From: an uncultured Erythrobacter sp.
GTDB lineage: Bacteria > Pseudomonadota > Alphaproteobacteria > Sphingomonadales > Sphingomonadaceae
DNA length: 64,000 nucleotides
NCBI GenBank assembly: GCA_947495695.1
Contig: CANLZP010000001.1
Location: forward strand, 1 to 64,000
Direction: 5' to 3'
Shown: positions 44,846 through 53,992 of the stretch, in pieces
Layout: each line of letters begins with the position of its first letter
Position numbering within the stretch: the first letter of the stretch is position 1
Made by a program: the position numbers and the translations under genes
The notes under the pieces: generated by a model
What the model saw: the letters and a program-made list of their open reading frames with translations, nothing else
Told to the model about the DNA's origin: nothing
Databases searched by the model: none

Positions 44846-45414
44846 TGGAACGAGCAACATCCGAGGCTCGCAAGCGTTTGCATGACGCAATGGTGCAACT
44901 TGCATCTGGCGACAAATCCGCACTCGAATACATTTATCGCGCGACCTCAACGAAACTATTCGGGATCTGCTATCGTATCTTGGGTGACCGAAAGGAGGCC
45001 GAAGACGCGTTGCAGGACGTCTATGTGAATTTGTGGCAGCGGGCGGACCGTTATGATCCGACGCGTGCCAGCCCGATCAGCTGGCTTGCAACCTTCGCGC
45101 GAAACCGCGCGGTGGATCGATTGCGCACGGGCAAAGTGCGTCAGAATGCTGTGCCCGTAGAAGAAGCTGCGCCTGTGCCTGACTATGCACCAAGGGCAGA
45201 CGATGTTATGATCGATTCCGAACGCGCAGAGCAGGTCCATACATGCATTGAGACTTTGGAAGAAAATCAACGCAGCGCAATCAAGACAGCCTTTTTTGAA
45301 GGGCAAACCTATGCCCAGCTGGCAGAGGCACAGAATGTGCCTCTTGGGACCATGAAAAGCTGGATCCGGCGCGGGATGGCAAAGCTAAAAACATGTCTGG
45401 AGGCCTCGGAATGA
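44845..45414 (+). CDS. ECF RNA polymerase sigma factor (SigK-like)
   Basis: Encodes 189 residues. Sigma region 2 has ALEYIYRATSTKLFGICYRILGDRKEAEDALQDVYVNLW, and region 4 has ENQRSAIKTAFFEGQTYAQLAEAQNVPLGTMKSWIRRGMAKLK. Its partner downstream is an RskA-type anti-sigma, which puts it with the SigK/ECF19-type sigmas. It is held inactive by the anti-sigma until an envelope signal. Start ATG overlaps the upstream stop by 1 nt and the stop overlaps the anti-sigma start by 4 nt. The likely target is the fasciclin gene. Confidence 0.92.
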   Translation: MERATSEARKRLHDAMVQLASGDKSALEYIYRATSTKLFGICYRILGDRKEAEDALQDVYVNLWQRADRYDPTRASPISWLATFARNRAVDRLRTGKVRQNAVPVEEAAPVPDYAPRADDVMIDSERAEQVHTCIETLEENQRSAIKTAFFEGQTYAQLAEAQNVPLGTMKSWIRRGMAKLKTCLEASE

Positions 45415-46124
45415 CCGATCTGGACCAACTGGCAGCAGAATATGCCTTGGGCTTGCTTGAAGGCGAGGATCTGCTGATTGCGCGCAGCAGAATTGCTCGC
45501 GAGCCCGCCTTCGCTGATGCGGTGGCACAATGGGATGCCCGCCTCGCCCCGATGCTGGATGATATCGGCGCTATCGAACCAGGCCCGCAACTGTGGACCA
45601 GAATTCAGTCCGAGATTGATGCAAAGCCAGATGACGGGGCAGAGGTGATCGAAATGGCCGCCCTGCGCCAGAGATTGCGCAATTGGCAGGTCGCCGGAAC
45701 GGCATCAGCAATGGCTGCTGTTGCAGCGTTGGCGATGGTTGTCTTGACCCCGAACCAGCCGGGCACACCAACAAACCTGCCCACTGCAGTGCCACTGGTG
45801 GCCTCCATCCCGATTGCCGACACACCCTTGCGGTTGGGCGTGACGTACTTGCCCGACCGATCAGAGATGTTGGTTTCGGCCAGCGGCCTCAGTGCCGACG
45901 GGGTACATGATCATGAGTTGTGGCTGGTGCCTGCAGAAGGCGATTTGCTGTCTTTGGGTGTCGTTGCGCCCGGCGAGGAACGCCGCGTTGAGCTGTCACC
46001 GGACATTGCGCGCAATATTGCCAACGGGTCGCAATTGCTCCTGACTCGCGAACCATTGGGCGGAAAACCCGATGGCATTGATGCCGGACCGGTTGTGGCA
46101 AGTGGTTCCTTTTCAACCACTTAG
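45411..46124 (+). CDS. RskA-family membrane anti-sigma factor
   Basis: Encodes 237 residues. A cytosolic anti-sigma domain (LDQLAAEYALGLLEGEDLLIARSRIAREPAF, to about residue 70) is followed by one membrane helix (around 95-113) and a periplasmic RskA domain with HELWLVPAEGDLLSLGVVAPGEE. No zinc-binding HxxxCxxC is present. GGAGG lies 7 nt before the ATG. It should sequester the ECF sigma at the membrane and be released by regulated proteolysis, as in mycobacterial RskA; this last is inference. Confidence 0.92.
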   Translation: MTDLDQLAAEYALGLLEGEDLLIARSRIAREPAFADAVAQWDARLAPMLDDIGAIEPGPQLWTRIQSEIDAKPDDGAEVIEMAALRQRLRNWQVAGTASAMAAVAALAMVVLTPNQPGTPTNLPTAVPLVASIPIADTPLRLGVTYLPDRSEMLVSASGLSADGVHDHELWLVPAEGDLLSLGVVAPGEERRVELSPDIARNIANGSQLLLTREPLGGKPDGIDAGPVVASGSFSTT

Positions 46125-46153
46125 ATAATATCTCAAAAAATTTCTCGGCGCTT

Positions 46154-46182
46154 GGCATCCGCAGGGATGCTGCTTGCGTAAC
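46154..46182 (+). promoter_or_regulatory. Candidate ECF-sigma promoter of the fasciclin gene
   Basis: GGCATCC (46154-46160), a 16-nt spacer and CGTAAC (46177-46182) lie 47 nt before the fasciclin ATG. CATCC-like -35 and CGTA-like -10 elements with this spacing are typical of ECF promoters. No similar site was found before the sigma gene itself, so autoregulation is not supported. Confidence 0.4.
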
Positions 46183-46228
46183 TCCTCATACAAGCTGGAC
46201 GGGGCTTGTCTTTTGAAGGAGACATGAA

Positions 46229-46789
46229 ATGCAAAGTTCTAAGAAGTTTCAAGCCGCTGCCCTGGCAGCTATCGCAGCAACCACCGGCATGGCACTGGCC
46301 ACTGCATCTCCTATTGCGGCCCATGGCCACAAGGAAATGTCGCAGCCTAACATTGTACAAACCGCGCAAAGCACGGGCGTTCACACCACTTTGGTGGCCG
46401 CTGTGACTGCAGCCGGTTTGGCTGACACACTGCAAAACCCCGGACCTTTCACGGTCTTCGCCCCTACGGACACCGCCTTTGCCAAGCTACCTGAAGGCAC
46501 GGTGGAAACATTACTCCGTCCGGAAAACAAAGGCACTTTGACCAACGTTCTTGTCTATCACGCTGTCTCTGGATCGGTGACGGCAGGTGACCTGGTGGCT
46601 TTGATCAACAAGCATGGCGGCGAAGCAAAAATCACCACTTTGTCTGGTGGCGAGCTGACTGCACGCCTGTCTGGCGACACTGTTGTCATCACTGATGCCA
46701 AGGGTCGCGCCGCCGCAGTGACACAAGCGGATGTGCAAACCTCCAATGGCGTGATCCATGTGACCGATGGAGTCTTCCTCCCAGCCTGA
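46229..46789 (+). CDS. Secreted fasciclin-domain protein
   Basis: Encodes 186 residues: a signal peptide (to about residue 31, ASPIAAHG) and one FAS1 domain with conserved TVFAPTDTAFAKLP (H1) and NGVIHVTDGVFLP (H2) regions. FAS1 proteins mediate adhesion or surface interactions; MPT70/MPT83 of Mycobacterium tuberculosis are under SigK-RskA control. GAAGGAG lies upstream of the ATG. It follows the sigma/anti-sigma pair and is probably their main target. Confidence 0.9.
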   Translation: MQSSKKFQAAALAAIAATTGMALATASPIAAHGHKEMSQPNIVQTAQSTGVHTTLVAAVTAAGLADTLQNPGPFTVFAPTDTAFAKLPEGTVETLLRPENKGTLTNVLVYHAVSGSVTAGDLVALINKHGGEAKITTLSGGELTARLSGDTVVITDAKGRAAAVTQADVQTSNGVIHVTDGVFLPA

Positions 46790-46858
46790 TGATCTGCTGG
46801 TTATAGGCTTTGTCGAGCGCTGCCCAACCTCCCCCTTTATCGGGCGGCGCATTCCATG

Positions 46859-46900
46859 AACCCCGTTCGGCTCATCCTCCAGAGCCGGGCGGGGTTTATT
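46859..46900. terminator. Strong bidirectional terminator hairpin
   Basis: AACCCCGTTCGGCTC pairs with GAGCCGGGCGGGGTT (one mismatch region), followed by TATTGTTG on the plus strand. It lies between the convergent fasciclin and 46896-47237 genes, including the stop codon of the latter. Confidence 0.75.
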
Positions 46901-47237
46901 GTTGCTGGGCCCAGCGGTGCAACAGCCACAGAACAAATCCTTGTGCGGCCAGCATAATCAGGCTGGCTGAGATCAGGCTCATCGCCGGATCGCCATTTTG
47001 CATGTCAGCCGGAACAAACTGCACGATGGCGGCAAACCCGATCAGGAACAGCGAAAAACCGGCGGGAATGGCCCAAGCCATCTGCCGGCGCGATGTTAGG
47101 CGTGTCGCCTTGCCACGGATATCGTAATGCGCAGGAATCTGGTCAAACCGGCGATAGGTCCGGTCTGTCCACCAACCTGATACCAGCAACAGCGCCACAG
47201 CGATCAACGTGATGATGATCGCTGGCGTTGTCAGCAT
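46896..47237 (-). CDS. Hypothetical small membrane protein
   Basis: Encodes 113 residues with three hydrophobic helices (about residues 5-22, 55-75 and 85-105). [28 protein letters not shown] loop follows the first helix, which resembles membrane proteins with a DUF1648-like segment (PxHyd-G), but this is tentative. The ATG is 3 nt after the clpX stop, so it is the last gene of that transcript. No function can be given. Confidence 0.7.
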   Translation of the reverse strand: MLTTPAIIITLIAVALLLVSGWWTDRTYRRFDQIPAHYDIRGKATRLTSRRQMAWAIPAGFSLFLIGFAAIVQFVPADMQNGDPAMSLISASLIMLAAQGFVLWLLHRWAQQQ

Positions 47238-47239
47238 GA

Positions 47240-48511
47240 TCAGGCAGCTTCGTCCTTCTTGCTTTCATCATCGTTGGATACGACGCGGATCGGCTGTTTC
47301 TTGCCGCCAACCACGTCTTCATCGACTACAACTTCGCTGATATTGTCCAGGTCAGGCAGGTCGAACATCGTGTCGAGCAAGATGCCTTCCACGATTGAAC
47401 GCAGGCCACGGGCCCCGGTCTTCCGCTTGATCGCACGCTCGGCAATTGCCTTCAGCGCATCATCGGTGAAGGTCAGATCGACCTCTTCCAGTTCGAACAG
47501 CTTGCCATATTGCTTGACGATGGCGTTTTTCGGCTCGGTCAGAATTGTGACCAGCGCATCAACGTCCAGATCGTGCAGAGTTGCAATCACTGGCAGACGA
47601 CCAACGAATTCCGGGATGAGGCCGAATTTGAGCAAATCTTCCGGTTCGCTCTTTTCCAGCAGCTCGCCAATCCGGCGTTTGTCAGGATCCGCTACATGCG
47701 CGCCGAAACCGATCGAACGCTTTTGCAAACGGTCGGCAATGATCTTGTCGAGGCCAGCAAAGGCACCGCCACAGATAAACAGGATGTTGGTTGTATCCAC
47801 CTGCAAGAATTCTTGCTGCGGATGTTTGCGGCCGCCCTGAGGCGGAACCGAAGCCGTGGTGCCTTCCATCAGCTTGAGCAGCGCCTGCTGCACACCTTCG
47901 CCCGACACGTCGCGCGTGATCGAGGGGTTTTCAGCCTTGCGCGTGATCTTGTCGATCTCGTCAATATAGACGATGCCTTGCTGAGCTTTTTCGACATTGT
48001 AGTCAGACGATTGAAGCAGCTTGAGTATGATGTTCTCGACATCTTCACCAACATAGCCAGCCTCGGTCAGCGTGGTCGCATCGGCCATGGTGAACGGCAC
48101 ATCAAAGGTGCGCGCCAGCGTTTGGGCGAGCAAAGTCTTACCCGTTCCGGTTGGGCCAACCAGCAGGATGTTGGATTTGGCCAGTTCGACCTCACCCGAT
48201 TTGCCCGAGTGCTTTAGCCGTTTGTAGTGATTGTGAACCGCGACCGAGAGGTTGCGCTTGGCGCTGTCTTGCCCGATCACATAGTCGTTCAACGTGGCAA
48301 AGATTTCCGAAGGCGTGGGAACTTCGCCTTCTTTCTTGCCAGCGATGCCCGCCTTGGTCTCTTCGCGGATAATGTCATTGCACAGCTCTACGCATTCATC
48401 ACAAATGAACACGGTTGGCCCTGCAATAAGCTTGCGCACTTCGTGCTGCGACTTGCCGCAGAAGCTGCAATATAGGGTGCTCTTGCTGTCAGTTCCGCTC
48501 AATTTCGTCAT
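47240..48511 (-). CDS. clpX: ATP-dependent Clp protease ATP-binding subunit ClpX
   Basis: Encodes 423 residues, the full length. The N-terminal zinc-binding domain has CSFCGKSQ and CDECVELC. Walker A is GPTGTGKTL, Walker B VYIDEIDK, and the RKSG-type and GYVGEDVE pore loops and sensor-2 GARGLR are present. ClpX unfolds tagged substrates for ClpP; in alphaproteobacteria it clears CtrA. clpP lies 180 nt upstream on the same strand; that spacer has no strong terminator, so either co-transcription or an own promoter is possible. Confidence 0.98.
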   Translation of the reverse strand: MTKLSGTDSKSTLYCSFCGKSQHEVRKLIAGPTVFICDECVELCNDIIREETKAGIAGKKEGEVPTPSEIFATLNDYVIGQDSAKRNLSVAVHNHYKRLKHSGKSGEVELAKSNILLVGPTGTGKTLLAQTLARTFDVPFTMADATTLTEAGYVGEDVENIILKLLQSSDYNVEKAQQGIVYIDEIDKITRKAENPSITRDVSGEGVQQALLKLMEGTTASVPPQGGRKHPQQEFLQVDTTNILFICGGAFAGLDKIIADRLQKRSIGFGAHVADPDKRRIGELLEKSEPEDLLKFGLIPEFVGRLPVIATLHDLDVDALVTILTEPKNAIVKQYGKLFELEEVDLTFTDDALKAIAERAIKRKTGARGLRSIVEGILLDTMFDLPDLDNISEVVVDEDVVGGKKQPIRVVSNDDESKKDEAA

Positions 48512-48691
48512 TTCCTAAGGTTCCCGAACCCCGAAGAAGGGGATTCGCACGAGTCTATCTCGCGATGATTATGAATCAATATATAGCTGACGCTTTTCTC
48601 ACCTGCTCCTGCCTGAAGTGCGAATTTACGCCTTAAGACAAGGGGTAATGTCCCATTTAGGCTCATCCTCGAGCCCAAACATTGTGGGAAA

Positions 48692-49390
48692 TTACTCAGG
48701 TGCGCCGCCCGATCCCTTCTCATCATCGCCCGAATCGCTTTCTGGACGGGTTTCAAACACTTTGTCCACCAGGCCAAACTTCATCGCTTCATCTGCTTCC
48801 AGGAAGGTGTCGCGATCCATCGCTTTTTCCACGTCCTTCAATGTCTGTCCGGTATATTTCACATACAGATCGTTCATGCGGGCTTTGATCCGCAGGATCT
48901 CACGAGCCTGGATTTCGATATCGGATGCCATGCCGCGCGCACCGCCTGATGGCTGGTGGATCATAACGCGGGCATTGGGCAATGCGATCCGCATGCCGGG
49001 CTCGCCAGCGGCCAGCAAGAAGCTGCCCATGGATGCGGCCTGGCCAACGCAAACGGTGGAAACCCGCGGTTTGATATATTGCATGGTGTCATGGATACCC
49101 ATGCCGGCCGTCACAACGCCGCCGGGCGAATTGATATACATGCTGATCGGTTTGGAGGGATTTTCGCTTTCCAGAAACAGCAGCTGGGCGATAATCAGAG
49201 AGGCCATATTGTCCTCCACCTGACCGGTCACAAACACGATCCGTTCACGCAGCAGGCGGCTGAAAATATCGAAGCTGCGTTCACCGCGGCTGGTCTGTTC
49301 CACCACCATTGGCACCAAGGCTCCGGTCAGTGGGTCGCGGGTGAACTGGCCCTGGCTTGCGTGGGCATCGCTGCCGAACAGATCGATCAT
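48692..49390 (-). CDS. clpP: ATP-dependent Clp protease proteolytic subunit ClpP
   Basis: Encodes 232 residues. The catalytic triad is Ser120 (GQAASMGS), His145 (MIHQPSGG) and Asp194 (MDRDTFL), at the same mutual distances as in E. coli ClpP. The N-terminal extension of about 24 residues before [17 protein letters not shown] is a propeptide-like stretch. GAGGAAATTTTC precedes the ATG. A short acidic Gly/Ser-rich tail ends the protein. The gene order tig-clpP-clpX is the common proteobacterial one. Confidence 0.98.
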   Translation of the reverse strand: MIDLFGSDAHASQGQFTRDPLTGALVPMVVEQTSRGERSFDIFSRLLRERIVFVTGQVEDNMASLIIAQLLFLESENPSKPISMYINSPGGVVTAGMGIHDTMQYIKPRVSTVCVGQAASMGSFLLAAGEPGMRIALPNARVMIHQPSGGARGMASDIEIQAREILRIKARMNDLYVKYTGQTLKDVEKAMDRDTFLEADEAMKFGLVDKVFETRPESDSGDDEKGSGGAPE

Positions 49391-49513
49391 GAAAATTTCC
49401 TCGTCGAATTGATTGAAGACCTATGTCGGACGCTGCTGCCCAATGTTCAAGGGCATTAACCCTTTGGGACAATACCTAACCGGCGATCATCCCAATATTT
49501 GATCCCTTTCACG

Positions 49514-49557
49514 CTTGAAAAAAGAAAGGGCGGCCAAGGAGTAATCCCGGGCCGCCC
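49514..49557 (-). terminator. Rho-independent terminator of the trigger factor gene
   Basis: GGGCGGCC (49528-49535) pairs exactly with GGCCGCCC (49550-49557). On the minus strand it is followed by TTTCTTTTTTC. It lies 41 nt after the tig stop and before clpP, separating the two. Confidence 0.85.
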
Positions 49558-49597
49558 CATATTCTCATCCGCGCATGCGGTTTTCTACAATACCAGC

Positions 49598-51205
49598 TTA
49601 TTTGGCAGTCGGCTTCTTGGCAGGAGCTTTCTTAGCCGCAGGTTTCTTGGCTGCAGGCTTCTTCGCTGCTGGCTTTGCAGCTGCCTTCTTGGCGACTGGT
49701 TTCTTGGCGGCTGGTTTTTCCGCCGCTGGTTTAGCAGCAGGCTTCTTAGCTGGTGCCTTCTTCGCGGCCGGTTTCTTGGCTGCAGGCTTTTTCTCTGCGG
49801 CTTTCTTGGCCGGAGCCTTCTTGGCAGCAGCTTTCTTGGCCGGAGCCTTTTTCTTGGCAGGCTTGGTTTCGGCTTCTTCTTCAGCTTCGATCGCTGCTTC
49901 CAGCTCTTCCTGGGTCACTTCGCGGGTCGTGACTTCAGCTTTTTCGAACAAGAAATCGACGACCTTGTCTTCATACAAAGGCGCACGCAGCTGAGCGGCA
50001 GCCATTGGTTCTTGCTGAACATATTGGACAAAGCGTTCGCGATCTTCTTCGCGATATTGCTGAGCGGCCTGCTGGATCAGCATGCTCATTTCCTGAGCCG
50101 TTACTTCCACGCCATTGGCTTGGCCAATCTCGGAAAGCAGCAGACCCAAGCGCACACGGCGCTCGGCGATCGAACGATAATCGTCCTTCTCGGCTTCGAT
50201 TTCCTTGATAGCTTCTTCTGGATTCTCTTCCCGAGCCGCTTCTTGCTGCAACTGGTTCCAAATTTGTTCAAATTCGGCATCAACCATGCTGCCTGGCACG
50301 TCGAAATCGTGACCGGCTGCCAATTGATCAAGCAGAGCCCGCTTCATTTGCGTGCGGGTCAGGCCGGCGGTTTGCTGTTCCAGCTGACCACGCAACAATT
50401 CTTTCAGCTTGTCGAGGCTGTCGAGGCCCAGCGAAGTGGCAAAGTCATCATCAACCTTGGTTTCGGTTTCAACCTTCACGGCCTTCACTGAAACGTCAAA
50501 CTCGGCTTCTTTGCCCTTCAGGTTTTCAGCCGGGTAATCTTCCGGGAAAGTAACCTTGATGGTCTTTTCATCGCCGGTTTTAACGCCGGTCAATTGCTCT
50601 TCGAAGCCAGGGATAAACTGGCCACTGCCGATAACCAACGCGGCATCTTCAGCCTTGCCGCCTTCGAATTCTTCGCCGTCAACGCGGCCGACAAAATCGA
50701 TGATCAGCTGATTGCCTTCAGCAGCCTTTTTCGATTTGGCTGCGTCCTTATAGGCTTTGTTCTGGCCAGCGATGTTCTGAACAGCTTCATCAACAGCGTC
50801 TTCAGAAACCGGAACAACCAGCTTTTCTAACTTCAGTCCGTCGGTCGAAGGCGCTTCAACAGCGGGAAGGATTTCCAGCTCAACACCGATTTCGGCGTCT
50901 TTGCCTTCTTCATACCCATCACCCAGGTTGACGGCAGGCTGCATCGCAGGACGCAGTTCCTTGTCCTTCATCAGGCTATCAACCGATTCGCGGATCACAT
51001 CATTGATGGTTTGAGCGTGGATCTGCTCACCATGCATCTTCTTGACGAGATTGGCGGGGACCTTGCCGGGACGAAAGCCGGGCATATTCACTTGGGGCGC
51101 GATTTTCTTCACCTCGCCCTCGATCCGCGCAGCAATATCTGCCGCTGGAATGGTGAGCTGATAGGCGCGCTTAAGGCCTTCGTTGGTGGTTTCCTTGATC
51201 TTCAT
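49598..51205 (-). CDS. tig: Trigger factor with long Lys/Ala/Pro-rich C-terminal tail
   Basis: Encodes 535 residues. Ribosome-binding domain with [14 protein letters not shown] (residues 45-60, the ribosome loop), FKBP-type PPIase domain ([25 protein letters not shown]), and the helical C-domain to about residue 447. E. coli trigger factor ends near 432. Here an extra 88 residues (448-535) are a repeat of [10 protein letters not shown] units, resembling histone H1-like tails. The ATG at 51205 ([10 protein letters not shown]) is chosen; the frame is open upstream through the tRNA gene but is not coding there. Confidence 0.95.
   Translation of the reverse strand: MKIKETTNEGLKRAYQLTIPAADIAARIEGEVKKIAPQVNMPGFRPGKVPANLVKKMHGEQIHAQTINDVIRESVDSLMKDKELRPAMQPAVNLGDGYEEGKDAEIGVELEILPAVEAPSTDGLKLEKLVVPVSEDAVDEAVQNIAGQNKAYKDAAKSKKAAEGNQLIIDFVGRVDGEEFEGGKAEDAALVIGSGQFIPGFEEQLTGVKTGDEKTIKVTFPEDYPAENLKGKEAEFDVSVKAVKVETETKVDDDFATSLGLDSLDKLKELLRGQLEQQTAGLTRTQMKRALLDQLAAGHDFDVPGSMVDAEFEQIWNQLQQEAAREENPEEAIKEIEAEKDDYRSIAERRVRLGLLLSEIGQANGVEVTAQEMSMLIQQAAQQYREEDRERFVQYVQQEPMAAAQLRAPLYEDKVVDFLFEKAEVTTREVTQEELEAAIEAEEEAETKPAKKKAPAKKAAAKKAPAKKAAEKKPAAKKPAAKKAPAKKPAAKPAAEKPAAKKPVAKKAAAKPAAKKPAAKKPAAKKAPAKKPTAK
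49601..49864 (-). repeat. Low-complexity coding repeat ([10 protein letters not shown] units)
   Basis: These 264 nt encode the tail of trigger factor as near-repeats of 12-15 nt with codons for Lys, Ala and Pro. Such tracts often vary in copy number between strains by slippage. Read together with the gene entry above. Confidence 0.8.
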
Positions 51206-51264
51206 GGACTTGAACTGATGCCTTCTCAAAATCTCTAAATTCTCGGGGGTGTCAGGCGGCGTTC

Positions 51265-51349
51265 TGGTGCGGGCGAAGGGACTCGAACCCCCACATCTTA
51301 CGATACTGGTACCTAAAACCAGCGCGTCTACCAATTCCGCCACGCCCGC
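51265..51349 (-). tRNA. tRNA-Leu (anticodon TAG)
   Basis: On the minus strand a complete 85-nt tRNA is seen: acceptor stem GCGGGCG/CGCCCGC, D-arm with GGAATTGGTAGACGC, anticodon stem CTGGT/ACCAG with loop TTTAGGT (anticodon TAG), a variable arm with TATCGTAAGATG, T-arm GGGGGTTCGAGTCCC, and an encoded 3' ACCA. The variable arm and length fit leucine. It lies between tig and DUF3297, 60 nt upstream of the tig start, so could share its transcript. Confidence 0.95.
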
Positions 51350-51543
51350 AACCCGAACGATGCCGCATGAGCGCGCCCCTGAGGGCACACCCGCACGGTT
51401 AAGGGAGCGCCCTTAGAAGGGCGCGCGGCAAAGGGCAAGCACTTGCGTCTTGTTCTGCGCACATCAGCAGACTAAGGGCGCGCTATATTATATGACCGTG
51501 GCCGCAAATTGGGCCGAGCTACGGTGGCAATTGGATAGATATT

Positions 51544-51843
51544 ATGAGCGAAGAACAAACCGCCGAAACACCAAAGTCCGACACTCCGCCGGATCGGATT
51601 TCGGTTCAACCAAACTCTCCGCATTTTGACGCAGAGAAACTGCAACGCGGGATTGGTATCAAATTCAAAGACCGCGTGCGGACCGATATTGAGGAATACA
51701 GCATTTCCGAAGGTTGGGTCCGAGTGCAGGCCGGCAAGACGGTCGATCGTAAGGGACGTCCTTTGACGATCAAGCTGACCGGCCCGGTTGAAGCTTGGTA
51801 CGAAGATCTGGGTGACGAGCCACCGGTCGCCAAGAAAGGCTAA
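51544..51843 (+). CDS. DUF3297 family protein
   Basis: Encodes 99 residues. The stretch PDRISVQPNSPHFDAEKLQRGIGIKFKDRVRTDIEEYSISEGWVRV and the C-terminal IKLTGPVEAWYEDL match the DUF3297 family of proteobacteria; function unknown. It is preceded by about 194 nt from the tRNA with no gene and no clear promoter motif. der begins 124 nt later on the same strand. Confidence 0.85.
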   Translation: MSEEQTAETPKSDTPPDRISVQPNSPHFDAEKLQRGIGIKFKDRVRTDIEEYSISEGWVRVQAGKTVDRKGRPLTIKLTGPVEAWYEDLGDEPPVAKKG

Positions 51844-51967
51844 CGCTGCGCCAGCCAAGGTGCGGCTCTTTCCCGACGCCCCATTCCAGACCGGCTATTT
51901 CAAGCCGGCCTTTCCTAACGAGCCTTGCCAAGCGGTGCCTGAGGGGCCACTTGGCATTTGCAGTCCT

Positions 51968-53410
51968 ATGAAACCACAAGTCATCATCATTGGCCGACCC
52001 AATGTCGGAAAATCCACGCTGTTCAATCGGCTGGTGGGCAAGAAGCTCGCCCTGGTTGATGATCAGCCGGGTGTGACGCGCGATCGCCGCTTGGGCGATG
52101 CTGAGCTGGCCGGACTGGAATTCACCGTTGTTGATACGGCCGGCTGGGAAGATGACGATGCCGAATCGCTCCCCGGCAGAATGCGTAAGCAGACCGAAGT
52201 CAGCCTGGAAGGCGCCGATGCAGCGATGTTCGTGATCGATGCGCGCGCCGGGATAACCCCGCTCGATGAAGAAATTGGCCGGTGGCTGCGTGGACAAGAA
52301 ATTCCCATCATTCTGGTGGCCAATAAGGCCGAGGGAAAACAGGGCGAGAGCGGCGTTTTTGAAAGCTATTCGCTCGGCCTTGGAGAGCCTGTTCCGCTGT
52401 CGGCTGAACATGGCGAAGGCGTGGCTGATCTGTTTGGCGCGTTGTGGCCGATCATTGGCGCAGCCGAAGAAGAACTGGCCGCCGCAGCGCGTGCTGGCGA
52501 ACAGGCAGAGCCTGACGATCTGGCCTTGGGTCCACTCAAGCTGGCCATCGTTGGCCGCCCCAATGCAGGCAAATCGACCCTTATCAACCGTCTGTTGGGC
52601 GAAGATCGTCTGCTGACCGGTCCCGAGGCAGGCATTACGCGCGATTCGATCGCAGTGGATTGGCAATGGACCGATCCGCGCGCCGGGCCCGATGAAGACG
52701 GCGTGCGCGATATTCGTCTGATCGACACAGCGGGTATGCGCAAAAAGCGCAATGTGACCGAAAAGTTGGAAAAGCTGTCGGTCGCCGATGCGCGCCGTGC
52801 GGTGGATTTTGCCGAAGTCGTGGTGCTGCTGCTGGATGCGACGCAAGGGCTTGAGCATCAGGACCTCAAGATCGCCAGCATGGTGCTGGAAGAAGGCCGC
52901 GCCCTGATGGTTGCGATCAACAAATGGGATGTGGCCGAAAATCCCTCCAGCCTGTTCAACGGGATCAAGGATGCGTTGCACGACGGTTTGGCGCAGGTTC
53001 GCGGCGTGCCGCTGTTTGCCGTAAGCGCCAAGACCGGCAAAGGTCTCGATACGATGTTGGGCGCGGCCCATGACCTGCGGGAAAGCTGGTCCAAACGTGT
53101 CCCCACCGCTGCGCTGAACCGGTGGTTCGACGATGCGCTGGATGCCAACCCTCCCCCTGCGCCCAATGGTCGCCGGATCAAGCTGCGTTACATCACGCAG
53201 GTCGGGACGCGCCCGCCGCGCTTTGTCGTGTTTGGCACCCGGCTTGAGGCGCTGCCCAAGAGCTATGAACGCTATCTGGTGAACGGTATCCGGGCCAAGC
53301 TGGGATTTGATGCGGTTCCTGTTCGCGTGACGCTGAAAAGCCCCAAGAACCCCTACAATGCCAATCGTGGGGGTGGCGGCAATTACAGCAGTGGAAGCGG
53401 GGAGCGCTGA
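51968..53410 (+). CDS. der: Ribosome-assembly GTPase Der (EngA)
   Basis: Encodes 480 residues with two tandem G domains. The first has GRPNVGKST, DTAGW and NKAE; the second has GRPNAGKST, DTAGMRKK and NKWD. A C-terminal KH-like domain follows (PRFVVFGTRLEALPKSYERYL). Der is needed for 50S subunit maturation. ATG 51968 is preferred over an in-frame extension to 51788 that overlaps DUF3297. The last 20 residues are Gly/Ser-rich. The DUF2721 gene starts 2 nt later. Confidence 0.96.
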   Translation: MKPQVIIIGRPNVGKSTLFNRLVGKKLALVDDQPGVTRDRRLGDAELAGLEFTVVDTAGWEDDDAESLPGRMRKQTEVSLEGADAAMFVIDARAGITPLDEEIGRWLRGQEIPIILVANKAEGKQGESGVFESYSLGLGEPVPLSAEHGEGVADLFGALWPIIGAAEEELAAAARAGEQAEPDDLALGPLKLAIVGRPNAGKSTLINRLLGEDRLLTGPEAGITRDSIAVDWQWTDPRAGPDEDGVRDIRLIDTAGMRKKRNVTEKLEKLSVADARRAVDFAEVVVLLLDATQGLEHQDLKIASMVLEEGRALMVAINKWDVAENPSSLFNGIKDALHDGLAQVRGVPLFAVSAKTGKGLDTMLGAAHDLRESWSKRVPTAALNRWFDDALDANPPPAPNGRRIKLRYITQVGTRPPRFVVFGTRLEALPKSYERYLVNGIRAKLGFDAVPVRVTLKSPKNPYNANRGGGGNYSSGSGER

Positions 53411-53412
53411 GC

Positions 53413-53898
53413 ATGATCGATATTCTTGCCAACGCTAACATTGCGGGCGAACTGCTTGAGCGTACCTCCAGTACAATGCGGGTTCAGCAAATTGTTGAGC
53501 TAAGCCTGACACCAGCATTCTTATTGGCCGGTATTGGTGCAATCATGAATGTCATGATGAGCAGGCTCATCTGGATCGCCGAGCGGATCGAGCGATTGGA
53601 TAGCAAGCTGCGCGACGATCCCGGCATGGATACTCCGCCTGAACTGACAACATTGTGCCGCCGACGGCAATTGTCTCAGCGGGCTGTGATGTTTTCAACC
53701 GCCGCTGCGCTGACCATTTGTGTTGTGATCGCACTGCTGTTCGTCAGCGCATTTATTACCACCCAGATCGGCACCATCATAGCGGTCGCATGGATCACCT
53801 CGATGGCTTTCCTGATTACCGGCCTGGTTCATTTTGCGCTGGAGACAGTTATGGCTGCCAGTGGTCAGAAGAAAGCCGCGCAAAAAAGCAGCGACTAA
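53413..53898 (+). CDS. DUF2721 membrane protein
   Basis: Encodes 161 residues. It begins with a polar N-terminus, has a helix at about residues 31-52 (ELSLTPAFLLAGIGAIMNVM), then two C-terminal helices (around 97-117 and 122-143). The pattern SLTPAFLLAGIGAIMNVMMSRL followed by RRRQLSQRAVMFSTAA fits DUF2721. Function unknown. It lies 2 nt after der and shares its transcript. Confidence 0.82.
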   Translation: MIDILANANIAGELLERTSSTMRVQQIVELSLTPAFLLAGIGAIMNVMMSRLIWIAERIERLDSKLRDDPGMDTPPELTTLCRRRQLSQRAVMFSTAAALTICVVIALLFVSAFITTQIGTIIAVAWITSMAFLITGLVHFALETVMAASGQKKAAQKSSD

Positions 53899-53939
53899 GC
53901 GGGGCTGCTAGGACCAGAGCTTGGTGTGACCGGCAAAGC

Positions 53940-53968
53940 AAAAGGGCGGAGCCACTGGCCCCGCCCTC
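53940..53968 (-). terminator. Rho-independent terminator of the gene at 53993
   Basis: AGGGCGG (53943-53949) pairs with CCGCCCT (53961-53967), with an inner GCC/GGC. On the minus strand TTTTGCTTTG follows. It lies between the convergent DUF2721 and 53993 genes. Confidence 0.65.
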
Positions 53969-53992
53969 TCGCAAAATCAAACTGGTGGTTAA

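Noticed and set aside
51206..51388. N-terminal extension of trigger factor to 51388
   Set aside because: It would translate through the tRNA-Leu gene; [10 protein letters not shown] at 51205 matches the family start.
51770..53071. Minus-strand open frame of 433 codons
   Set aside because: It is antisense to der, whose two G domains are complete.
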